DNA from: BP-133 sp040756995
GTDB lineage: Bacteria > Actinomycetota > Acidimicrobiia > IMCC26256 > BP-133
Reading direction: 5' to 3'
DNA: 64,000 bases
NCBI GenBank assembly: GCA_040756995.1
Contig: JBFLYK010000036.1
Span: 1 to 64,000 of the forward strand
This document shows positions 1-7,715 of the stretch, one piece after another (position 1 is the first letter of the stretch; every line of letters starts with the position of its first letter). Both the position numbers and the translations under genes were made by a program. The notes below the pieces were generated by a model that saw only the letters and a program-made list of their open reading frames with translations, was not told the DNA's origin and searched no databases.

Positions 1-157
1 TGCGGATTCCGGCCGTTTTCGTACACCGGTTCTGGTCGATTCCGTACAGCGATTCTGGGGGTTTTCGTACACCCCGGGGGAGGCCACCGGTAGGGATCCG
101 CGTGTGAGCTGAGGAGGCCGGTCACCGTGCCTTGGAGTTCGCTCCGAGGAGGTGGCT

Positions 158-1708
158 GTGCCGAGACCCCGTCTCGTCATGCGCAAGGTTCGAGACATCC
201 TGCGGTTGGCTGTCGGCCAGGGGCTGTCCTGCCGCCAGGTAGGCGCCGCCTTGGGGATCCCGTTCACCACGGTGGGCGACCATCTGCGCCGGGCCCAGGC
301 GGCGGGGCTGGGATGGCCGTTGCCGGAGGGCCTGGACGACGCGGCCCTGGAGGCGTTGCTGTTCCGCAAGGAGCCGGCGCCGCCGACGGCGGCCCGGCCG
401 GTTCCCGATTGGCACTACATCCACAAGGAGCTGCGCCGCCCGGCGGTGACGCTCATGCTGTTGTGGTTGGAGTACAAGGAGTGCCACCCGGACGACGGCT
501 ACTCCTACAGCCAGTTCTGCCACCACTACCGGGCCTGGCAGGGTCACCTGGACCTGGTCATGCGCCAGGAGCACCGGGCCGGAGAGAAACTCTTCGTCGA
601 CTTCCCGGGCCAGCGGCTGCCGATCTACGACCGGCGCACCAACGCGGTGGCGCTGGAAGCGGAGCTGTTCGTGGCCGTGCTGGGGGCGTCGAACTACCTC
701 TACGCCGAAGCGGTCCCATCGCAGGAGCTGGCCCACTGGATCGGCGCCCACGTGCACGCCTTCGAGTACCTGGGGTCGGTGCCGAAGATCGTGGTCTGCG
801 ACAACCTCCGCGCCGGGGTGAAGCAGGCGCACCGCTACGAGCCGGACATCAACGCCACCTACTCTGAGATGGCCGCCCATTATGGAGTGGCGATTATCCC
901 GGCTCGGGCCGGAAAGCCCAGGGACAAGGCCAAGGTCGAAGCCGGTGTTTTGCTGGCCGAGCGGTGGATCTTGGCTCGGCTGCGCAACCGGCGGTTCTAC
1001 TCGCTGGCCGAGGCCAACGCCGTGATCGCCGAGTTGGTGGAGGCGATCAACGACCGGCCGTTCCGCAAGATGCCCGGCTCGAGGCGCAGTCTGTTCGAGG
1101 AGCTGGAACGGCCGGTGATGCGGCCGCTGCCCGTTCAGCGCTATGAGTTCGCCCGCTGGCGGCTTGGGGTCAAGGTCAACATCGACTACCACGTCGAGGT
1201 TGACGGCCATTACTACAGCGTTCCCTACCAGCTCGTCGGCCAGCGGGTCGATGCCCGCTTCACCGCCTCGACGGTCGAGATCTTCCACTCCGCCCGGCGG
1301 GTGGCGTCGCATCTGCGCAGCTACGCCCGGGGCCGGCACAGCACCGATCCGGCCCACATGCCCGTCGCTCATCGCCGTCACGCCGAGTGGAGCCCGTCGC
1401 GGATCATCGGTTGGGCGAGGCGGACCGGCCCGGCCACGGCCGGGTTGGCCGAGGCGATCCTCGAAGCGCGGCCTCATCCCGAGCAGGGCTATCGGTCCTG
1501 CCTGGGCATCATCCGCCTCGCCGACCGTTACGGCGCCGAGCGGGTCGAGGCGGCCTGCCGCCGAGCGCTGGCCGCTCGGGCGTTGTCCTACCGCAGCGTG
1601 GAGTCGATTCTCCGCCACGGCCTCGACTCCCAGCCCCTCTCCGATGGTCGGCCGGTCCGGGTCCATCCCCGCCACGCCAATCTCCGCGGCGCGTCCTACT
1701 ACCGATGA
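158..1708 (+). CDS. istA: IS21-family transposase IstA
   Basis: DDE-type transposase of IS21, about 516 aa, normal for the family. The N-terminus is a helix-turn-helix (CRQVGAALGIPFTTV). The integrase core follows, with LFVDFPGQRLPI (first Asp), VCDNLRAGV (second Asp) and a region ending KAKVEAGVLL (Glu). The C-terminal part (YHVEVDGHYYSVPYQLVG) matches the usual IstA beta domain. GTG at 158 is preferred over GTG at 152 because an AGGAGG at 147-152 would overlap the earlier codon and is well spaced for the later one. The reading frame is intact and overlaps or abuts istB, as expected for translational coupling. Confidence 0.93.
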   Translation: MPRPRLVMRKVRDILRLAVGQGLSCRQVGAALGIPFTTVGDHLRRAQAAGLGWPLPEGLDDAALEALLFRKEPAPPTAARPVPDWHYIHKELRRPAVTLMLLWLEYKECHPDDGYSYSQFCHHYRAWQGHLDLVMRQEHRAGEKLFVDFPGQRLPIYDRRTNAVALEAELFVAVLGASNYLYAEAVPSQELAHWIGAHVHAFEYLGSVPKIVVCDNLRAGVKQAHRYEPDINATYSEMAAHYGVAIIPARAGKPRDKAKVEAGVLLAERWILARLRNRRFYSLAEANAVIAELVEAINDRPFRKMPGSRRSLFEELERPVMRPLPVQRYEFARWRLGVKVNIDYHVEVDGHYYSVPYQLVGQRVDARFTASTVEIFHSARRVASHLRSYARGRHSTDPAHMPVAHRRHAEWSPSRIIGWARRTGPATAGLAEAILEARPHPEQGYRSCLGIIRLADRYGAERVEAACRRALAARALSYRSVESILRHGLDSQPLSDGRPVRVHPRHANLRGASYYR

Positions 1709-1719
1709 AGGGAGAGCCC

Positions 1720-2517
1720 GTGCTCACCAACACCACCCTCGACGGCCTGCACACCCTCAGGCTGCCCGGCATGGCCCGGGGCCTGACCGAACAGCGCGAG
1801 CATCCCGACTACGACGCCCTCAGCTTCGAGGAACGCCTCGGCATGCTTGTCGACCGGGAACTCACTGAGCGGCAGAACCGCCGGCTGGACCGGATGCTCA
1901 AAGCTGCCCGGCTCCGGGTCGCCGCCACCATCGAAGGCGTCGACTTCACCCGGCCCCGGGGACTGGAACGGGCCCAGGTCCTCTCCCTGGCCGAATCGCA
2001 CTGGGTCGGCTCCCACCACTGCATCGTGATCGTCGGGGCCACAGGGCTGGGCAAGACCTACCTCGGCTGCGCCCTGGCCAACGCTGCCATCCGACGAGGC
2101 CACTCCGCCCTCTACCTGCGCGGCCCCCGCCTCCACGACGAGATCGGCCTCGCCCGGGCCGAGGGACGACTCAGCCGGCTCATGATGGCCTGGGCCCGCA
2201 CCGACGTCCTGCTCCTCGACGACTTCCTGCTCAGGCCGCTGTCCCCCGACCAAGCCGCCGACATCCTCGAGGTCATCGAGGACCGGGTCGGGCTGCGCTC
2301 CACCATCGTCACCAGCCAGCTCCCCGTCGCCATGTGGCACGAAGCCCTCGGCGAACCAACCGTCGCCGACGGGATCCTCGACCGCCTCCTGGAGAACGCT
2401 CACCGCATCGAGCTGCGCGGCGAGTCGATGCGCCGCGGCAGTCGTTCTTCCACTCCGGCCAGCGAGCCCGCCGCCGCCGACACCCCAGCACCGTCCCGCC
2501 CTCGCCGGCGAACATGA
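1720..2517 (+). CDS. istB: IS21-family helper ATPase IstB
   Basis: AAA+ ATPase that assists IstA in IS21 transposition; about 265 aa, a usual length. Walker A is GATGLGKT near residue 107 and Walker B is VLLLDDF, followed by a sensor-like TSQLP segment and the ILDRLLENAHRIEL motif common to IstB/DnaC-like proteins. GTG at 1720 with GGGAG just upstream is the favoured start. An ATG at 1705 overlaps the istA stop (ATGA) and would add five residues. The Arg/Pro-rich tail after the conserved domain suggests the end of the gene is slightly extended relative to relatives. Confidence 0.92.
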   Translation: MLTNTTLDGLHTLRLPGMARGLTEQREHPDYDALSFEERLGMLVDRELTERQNRRLDRMLKAARLRVAATIEGVDFTRPRGLERAQVLSLAESHWVGSHHCIVIVGATGLGKTYLGCALANAAIRRGHSALYLRGPRLHDEIGLARAEGRLSRLMMAWARTDVLLLDDFLLRPLSPDQAADILEVIEDRVGLRSTIVTSQLPVAMWHEALGEPTVADGILDRLLENAHRIELRGESMRRGSRSSTPASEPAAADTPAPSRPRRRT

Positions 2518-2664
2518 TCACCACCATGGCAAACTGCCCGCCCGACGACGCGAAGGAGGTGACCGTCAGGGGCTAACCCCGAACTCAGCGTCGGCCGCTA
2601 CACGGCCTCCGACACCCGTGTACGAAAACGCCGGGCTGAGTGTACGGAATCACCGGAATGCGCA

Positions 2665-3210
2665 GCGTTGCCCGGCCGGAGCTTCCCGGCCAAGGCCTCT
2701 CCGGTGGCGTCGAGATAGACCAGCAGCGGGTGGAACCCGAACCCCCGCTTGTAGGTCGGCGCCGCTCCTTCCTTCTCCGAGTGAGAGGTCACCAGGGTCC
2801 CGTCGAAATCGAGGACGTAGAACCCCGGGTCCATCCCCGCTGCCCACGCCGCCGCCCGTGCCTGGGCCCGAGCCCGCCCGATGGCAGCCAGGACAGCCTC
2901 ATCGATGGCCGCCAGGGTCCGCCACGCCGTCGGCGTCGAGGCCACCTCGCCGAACAGGGCCGGCTGGTTCCGCAGCGTGCGCAGGTCGGAGATCGTTTGG
3001 CCGTCGTCGGCCAGCATGACGGCCAGATCGACCAGGACCCCGCCGCGGTCGTGGCCCCGACGGCGCTGCTTCGTCCCCGCCATCGCCGTCGACAACCCGT
3101 CGGCCAGCCCACTCGCCTCCGCCAGGTCGCACAGCAACCGGGCCCCTGCGTGGTTCACGACACCCCGCCCACCAGTGGTCACCCGGAGCCGGGGACGAAC
3201 CCGATTACGC
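2665..3210 (-). pseudogene. IS1380-type transposase, truncated N-terminal part
   Basis: The minus strand encodes the first ~180 residues of an IS1380-family DDE transposase. It has an N-terminal GRGVVNHAGARLLCDLAE segment, a conserved SDLRTLRNQPALFG region, and the catalytic-Asp stretch VLDFDGTLVTSHSEKEG followed by GFGFHPLLVYLDATGE. The reading frame stops making family sense right after RPGN, exactly where the IS21 terminal repeat begins, so IS21 inserted into this gene. Its 5' side abuts the 3' end of a group II intron. The catalytic core is incomplete and the gene cannot be functional. Confidence 0.8.
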
Positions 3211-3212
3211 TT

Positions 3213-5893
3213 GTCGGGTAGCGGGAGCGCATTGCTGCGCCCCCGCCCCCTCAGAACCGGACGTGCGAGTTTCCCCGCATCACGGCTCAAGCAAGCCCTG
3301 TTGGCGTTGAGGCACTGTGGGTTCTGGCCGGGTTCGGAACGCGTCGCGCTGGCAGCGGGCGTGGACAAGACGGAGCTGGTCGTCGTCCGGCGTGGAGTGG
3401 GCCTCCCGGGAACCGTTGCCGTGCTTCTTGAGCGTCTTCCGGGTGGTGCGCAGCCACCGTTCCCATTCGTCGGGGTTGCGGGGCGGCTCGGCGGGGAGCA
3501 GGTGGTCCCCACAGGCTGGGCAGCGTCCGTCCTGGGCCTTGAGCAGGTCGAGGGTCGGTCGGTCCAGCGGAAGCGGGGTTTGCTTGCTTCGCCGTTTGTC
3601 CCAGTAGTGGGCAAGGGCGGGATCGTCGGGGGACGAGGTACCCACAATCATTTGGTGCCGGACGATCTTCGTCCAGACGAGCCGGAATAGGTAGGCGCCG
3701 CTGTGGCGGTCACCGAAGACCCATCGGTCGGCTCGGGACGTGTTGAACCGGCCGAAGTACCGGGCGACAACCCAGGCCTTCGACTTGTTCGGGTGCGCGC
3801 GGAGCGCCCACCGGTAGGTGAGTTTCCACAGGTGGTCATCGACGGAGAACACCTCTTTGGACACTCCGCTCCGGTAGTAGGTGGCCCATCCCCGCACGAT
3901 CGGATTGATCTTGCGGATTACCGCGATGGCGTTGGCGCCCCGAAGGGCTCGCATCTCGGTGGTGAGCCGCTGCCGGATCCGTTCTATGGCCTGCTCGCTG
4001 GGTTTGATCAGCAACTTGCCGTTGCGGTAGCGGCGGACGTTGAACCCCAAGAAATCGAACCCCTCGGTGAGGTGGACGATCCTGGTCTTGTCCTCGTTGA
4101 AGACAAGACCGCGGGGTGCCAGCCACTCGGCAAGCCTCGCCTTGACCTGTTCCGTCTGCTCACGGCTGTGGCAGATGGCTACAAGATCATCGGCGTATCT
4201 CACCAGCACCGGGGAACCCGACACCGTCTGCGCGGCATCGTTGCCGAGCTTGTGATAGCGGACTCCGGCGGCCTCCTCGAGCCCATGGAGCGCGATGTTC
4301 ATCAACAGGGGGCTGACCACCCCGCCTTGAGGAGTTCCCTCCTCGGTCGGGGTGAACCAGTCCCGCTCGACCACGCCCGCCTTCAGCCACTGCCGAATCA
4401 GCCCCTGGGCAGGGAACCCATCCAGCTGGCCGAGAAGACGTTGGTGGTCGATGCGATCGAACGCCGCTTTCAAGTCGGCGTCGAGGATCCACTGGCGTCT
4501 GATGTGCTTGCCGTTCAACGTCCAGTAGATGGCCTCGATCGCGTCATGACAGCTCCGCCCCGGCCGGAACCCATAGGACCTGGGTTCGAACCGAGCCTCC
4601 CACTCGGGTTCCAACGCGTTCTTCACCCGGGCCTGTTGCACCCGGTCCACGATCACGGGAATGCCGAGCGGGCGCTGTTTCCCATTGGCCTTCGGTATGT
4701 ACACCCGCTTGACCGGCAGAGGCTGCCAGGTGGCCAGCGTCCGGTGCACCCGGTTCGCCAGATCAGCCCTGGCCCGAGAGGTCAGCACGACCTCCCCGTC
4801 CACCCCCGCCGTCGTGCGGCCCACGTTGTGCTGCGTCACCTGGCGCACGCTCATGAGCGTGTTGGACCAGCTGCGCAGCATCAGCTTCTGCAGACTCCGA
4901 ACCTGCTTGAACTCTCCTGCCTGCGTCGCCTTGAAGATCCTCTGCCGCAACCGCCGTACCTGCTCCTCATGGAATCGCCAGTCAACCGCGTCCCAGTCGA
5001 GAGAGCCGTCCTCCGGTCCGTTCACTCGGGAGATGGCGACGGCCAGCGCCGCCGCGTGTTCCGTCATCGTGTCCAACTTGTCCTTCGGTTCCAGAGGTTT
5101 TGGCTGATCATCCTCAAAGACTCACCCGACCCACGTCAGCCCCCTTGTCGGGTCCGGGCATCCACCCGGTATCCGGCCAGTTATCCGGGAGATCGGTGGA
5201 GACCGATCGTGACCCCCGGGTTCCTGTCGCCTTTCGGCGTGCCGGCATTCGCTTCTTAGGCCGTCCTGTTCCCGCCGGGGAGTTCGGCTTCCCTTACGGT
5301 CGGCTTACCGGGCCCGTTGCCGCGCCCGGACCCCGACGGGGTTCCCACGTTCCGCATGCGCAGGACGCGACCGGGGAGGGTGCCCTCTATACCCCGGGAC
5401 GGCGGTGTTCCCACGGCTGGCGAGGTGCCACCAGCCGCCGCCTGCCGCTTCTCAGCGGCCAGTCCTGCACCCCGGTACAACACCCATCCTCCGGGGCTCA
5501 CTTTGACGAGGCGTCATCGAGGGTTCACTTGCGTTCACCCGTCCGGTCTTCCCCTCGCCTGTGACCCCCGGATGGCACGGGCGTCCTTGGGCTTGAACCC
5601 TGAGCTTCACACCCCACCGTCACCAGCGGCGCATGTCAGAGCGGGGACAGGCGCTGAACACTCGCCCGGGGCTACGTCATCGTCATCACCGACCCTCCAC
5701 CTGACGCAGCCCACTTGTCACAAGCGACCTCGTGTCGCACCACCTCGGAAGTGCCCTCCTGTTCCGGGCGACTGCTGCCTTCGACAAGCGCAGTTTCCCT
5801 TTCCAGGAGGGCTCTTTCGCGGCCCCGACCCCCCCACCCGGGGAGGCTTACCGAAAAGCCAGGGCTAAGCCCCGAGGCAGAACTTGTGCGCAC
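3213..5893 (-). mobile_element. Group II intron (HNH-bearing maturase type)
   Basis: Minus-strand group II intron. Downstream of the maturase, domain V is recognisable in reverse complement at about 3253-3290 (GAGCCGTGATGCGGGGAAAC, then a strand ending GTCCGGTTC). It is followed by a GC-rich domain VI and a 3' end near CTACCCGAC (about 3213-3221). The 5' end is placed at a GTGCG-type start (GTGCGCACAAG, reverse complement of 5883-5893). That boundary is an estimate. Domains I-IV occupy about 5077-5893, which holds no gene. The intron adjoins the IS1380 remnant on its 3' side. Confidence 0.75.
3280..5076 (-). CDS. ltrA: Group II intron reverse transcriptase/maturase with HNH-like domain
   Basis: Multifunctional intron-encoded protein of 598 aa that reverse-transcribes the intron and helps it splice and home. 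Fingers/palm blocks are present: IPKANGKQRPLGIPV, the FRPGRSCHDAI block, and the catalytic LVRYADDLVAI box near residue 300. The X/maturase region (INPIVRGWATYYR) follows. The C-terminus carries a zinc-type HNH-like endonuclease segment with CPACGDHL and a later C/H-containing stretch, unlike the intron at 9.3 kb, whose protein lacks it. The start shown is TTG; an ATG lies three codons downstream. The frame is intact, so the intron may be mobile. Confidence 0.92.
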   Translation of the reverse strand: MDTMTEHAAALAVAISRVNGPEDGSLDWDAVDWRFHEEQVRRLRQRIFKATQAGEFKQVRSLQKLMLRSWSNTLMSVRQVTQHNVGRTTAGVDGEVVLTSRARADLANRVHRTLATWQPLPVKRVYIPKANGKQRPLGIPVIVDRVQQARVKNALEPEWEARFEPRSYGFRPGRSCHDAIEAIYWTLNGKHIRRQWILDADLKAAFDRIDHQRLLGQLDGFPAQGLIRQWLKAGVVERDWFTPTEEGTPQGGVVSPLLMNIALHGLEEAAGVRYHKLGNDAAQTVSGSPVLVRYADDLVAICHSREQTEQVKARLAEWLAPRGLVFNEDKTRIVHLTEGFDFLGFNVRRYRNGKLLIKPSEQAIERIRQRLTTEMRALRGANAIAVIRKINPIVRGWATYYRSGVSKEVFSVDDHLWKLTYRWALRAHPNKSKAWVVARYFGRFNTSRADRWVFGDRHSGAYLFRLVWTKIVRHQMIVGTSSPDDPALAHYWDKRRSKQTPLPLDRPTLDLLKAQDGRCPACGDHLLPAEPPRNPDEWERWLRTTRKTLKKHGNGSREAHSTPDDDQLRLVHARCQRDAFRTRPEPTVPQRQQGLLEP

Positions 5894-5919
5894 GACTTGG
5901 CCCCGACGAGAGGCCGACT

Positions 5920-6150
5920 CGGGTGACCGCCAGGGCGGGTGGCCGAGGGGAACGCGTCGTCGATGTCGTCGGCGTGCCGGTCGTCGTGGTGGTGGGCGGT
6001 GCCGTCGTCGTGGTGACGACTGGAGCCGCCGCCGTCGTGGTGGTCGACCCAGGGGTCGGCGCGTGGGCGTTGTGACGGTCGGCGGCTCGGTACGCCGGCT
6101 TCTCACGGTCAAGGCCGACTCCTCGGGATTCCGCCACAGCACCACAGGAA
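5920..6150. repeat. Dispersed repeat copy A encoding a Thr/Pro-linker in one frame
   Basis: About 230 bp that recurs in diverged form at roughly 53045-53275, in the same orientation. Read on the minus strand, both copies give an ESRGVGLDRE segment and then a low-complexity linker (TTTTAAAPVVTTTTAPP here). Upstream of the linker both have a RHN.HAP motif. Neither copy sits in an obvious intact gene, so these look like remnants of a linker-containing envelope protein or a mobile non-coding repeat. Confidence 0.7.
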
Positions 6151-6238
6151 CACCGATGGGCCATCGCCATGGTGGTTATCAGGGCCACGGCGCGACGGGC
6201 CGGGGCGACCCTGGGCGGGCACGGTTCGAACGAGACCA

Positions 6239-6577
6239 TTCGTCATCAACACGGCATCGGTCGCGGGATGACGGCCTCGCCCAACGCCGCTCCCTACGGC
6301 CTGAGCAAAGCGGCCGTGATCCACCTCACGAAAATTGCTGCCGTCGAATACGCCGGCGGGGGATCGGATCAACTGCGCCCGCGCGAGTGTCTTCCGCTCG
6401 AACACGCACCGAGACCTTCCGGAAGAGCTGATGCAACGGCTCGGCGACCGGCGTCCACCCGGCTTCGGCACTGCCGACAACACCGCTGGAGCCTTCGTCT
6501 ACCTCGCATCGGGCGACGCTTGCTGGGTCAGAGGCTCAGCCATCGTCGTCGAAGGTCGTTGCAGCACGCCTCAGTGA
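6239..6577 (+). pseudogene. Short-chain dehydrogenase/reductase, C-terminal remnant with frameshifts
   Basis: Decayed copy of an SDR closely resembling the intact SDR at 41197. Matching segments are FVINTASVAG, then NAAPYGLSKAAVIHLTKIAA (intact gene: YAAPYGVSKAAVIQLTKVAA), and then, in another frame, RDLPEELMQRLGDR and AFVYLASGDACWVRGSAIVV. At least two frame changes separate these pieces, one near 6270 and one near 6360. The N-terminal Rossmann half is absent. It was probably severed when the neighbouring mobile elements arrived. Confidence 0.85.
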
Positions 6578-6656
6578 GCTAGGCCAAGATTCACGCGCCA
6601 GCCGTACCCCAGGCGGTGCCGGGAACGCTCAAGACTCGGTGACGTACAAGGAGAGT

Positions 6657-7400
6657 GTGAAGTTGGGAAACGTTTCCTTCGATTTCAGGGGCTCGACGAT
6701 CATCGTGACAGGGGCGGCGCGGGGCATAGGACTCGAACTCAGTCGCATGTTCCGCAACGCCGGCGGGCACGTCGTCCTTGTCGACCTCGATGCCGACGCG
6801 CTGGCCAAAGCGGCGGCCGACGTCGGCGCAGAAGCCGTAGTCGCCGACGTGAGCCACACCACCGATGTGGTTGAAGTCGTCAGCCGTGCCGCCGCCGAAA
6901 CGGGCCGCATCGACGTTCTCATCAACAATGCCGGTTTGCTCCGGGACAACGTCCTCTGGAAGTTGACCGACGAGGACTGGGACCAGGTCCTCGCCGTCCA
7001 CGCCGGCGGAACGTTTCGCCTGACCCGGGCGTGCGTGCCCTACTTCCGGGCACAACAGTACGGCCGAGTGATCAATGTCACCTCGTACACGGGCCTGCAC
7101 GGCAACACCGGGCAGTCGAACTATGCGACCGCGAAGGCAGGAATTATCGGGTTCACGAAGACGGCGGCTAAGGAACTGGCTCGCTTCGGTGTCACCGTCA
7201 ACGCCATCTCGCCCAATGCGGAAACGCGAATGGTCGCATCGATACCGGACGACAAGCGGGCGGAATTCGCCGCCGTCATCCCGATGGGCCGTTTCGGGGA
7301 CCCAGCCGAGATGGCGGCTGCCGTCGGCTTCCTCGCTTCTGAGGAAGCCGGATTCATCACCGGAGTGGTGCTGCCCGTCGATGGAGGTCTATCGATGTGA
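6657..7400 (+). CDS. Short-chain dehydrogenase/reductase (FabG-like)
   Basis: NAD(P)-dependent SDR, about 247 aa, cytosolic. It has the nucleotide motif TGAARGIG near the N-terminus, NNAG, the catalytic Ser in NVTSYTGLHG and the YATAK catalytic Tyr/Lys pair. The C-terminus has PVDGGLSM, typical of 3-oxoacyl-CoA/ACP reductase-like SDRs. GTG at 6657 is chosen because AAGGAG at 6648-6653 would lie inside the protein if GTG 6639 were used, although the spacing is short. It stands alone between mobile elements but is a plausible detached member of the catabolic island. The substrate is unknown. Confidence 0.88.
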   Translation: MKLGNVSFDFRGSTIIVTGAARGIGLELSRMFRNAGGHVVLVDLDADALAKAAADVGAEAVVADVSHTTDVVEVVSRAAAETGRIDVLINNAGLLRDNVLWKLTDEDWDQVLAVHAGGTFRLTRACVPYFRAQQYGRVINVTSYTGLHGNTGQSNYATAKAGIIGFTKTAAKELARFGVTVNAISPNAETRMVASIPDDKRAEFAAVIPMGRFGDPAEMAAAVGFLASEEAGFITGVVLPVDGGLSM

Positions 7401-7674
7401 CGTCTCGAGCACGACTCCTTGACGCAGCGCAAGATCGTGAGCCCTTGCGGACAAAGGCCACTGCTCGGAGGTGGTGGGCTGCATCGCCTCAGGCGAACCG
7501 CGCCCGGGTGTAGGCCTCGAGCGGTGTCAACGGATCGGGCACCGAACTCGCCCCCCGGCCCGGCACTCGCTGCCCGGTTAGTTACTTCGAACTGAAATAG
7601 TCCGTCACGAAGTAGGCGCTGACCAGCGGTGACGGTGTTGGAGGGTGCTCGCGTTCGGCCCTGAATGTTGCGAC
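7401..7674. other. Intergenic region without a recognised gene
   Basis: Stretch between the SDR stop and the hairpin of the transposase gene. I see no convincing ORF, RNA or promoter. It probably contains the left end of the DDE transposon, but I could not identify its terminal inverted repeat. Confidence 0.5.
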
Positions 7675-7715
7675 GATGGCCTCGTCTCCCTGCGCCACAA
7701 GGAGTCGAGGCCATC
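7675..7715 (+). promoter_or_regulatory. Hairpin enclosing the transposase ribosome-binding site
   Basis: Perfect 10-bp inverted repeat GATGGCCTCG (7675-7684) and CGAGGCCATC (7706-7715). The 21-nt loop contains the AAGGAG Shine-Dalgarno at 7699-7704. The right arm ends directly before the GTG start at 7716. Such a structure could limit translation when the transposon is read from an outside promoter. Confidence 0.6.

Larger units (their letters stand above)
1..2664 (+). mobile_element. IS21-family insertion sequence
   Basis: Complete or nearly complete IS21-family element with istA and istB. The ends carry several short repeats in opposite orientation. TGCGGATTCCGG at 1-12 is answered by the inverted TGCGCATTCCGG at 2653-2664. 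GTTTTCGTACAC occurs at 15-26 and 61-72 and inverted at 2618-2629. GATTCCGTACA occurs at 38-48 and inverted at 2641-2651. Such multiple terminal repeats are typical of IS21 transposase binding sites. The left boundary may lie a few bases outside the window, so a target duplication cannot be checked. The right end interrupts an IS1380-type transposase on the other strand. Confidence 0.9.

Noticed and set aside
122..1675. A 517-codon open frame on the minus strand opposite istA.
   Set aside because: It is a GC-rich antisense shadow of the intact istA gene, with no family resemblance and a Pro/Arg/Gly-dominated composition.
5893..6640. Possible CRISPR-like or tandem repeat from the GTCGTCGTGG-rich stretch.
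   Set aside because: The pattern is codon-level low complexity (Thr/Val codons), without regular spacers or repeats of fixed length.
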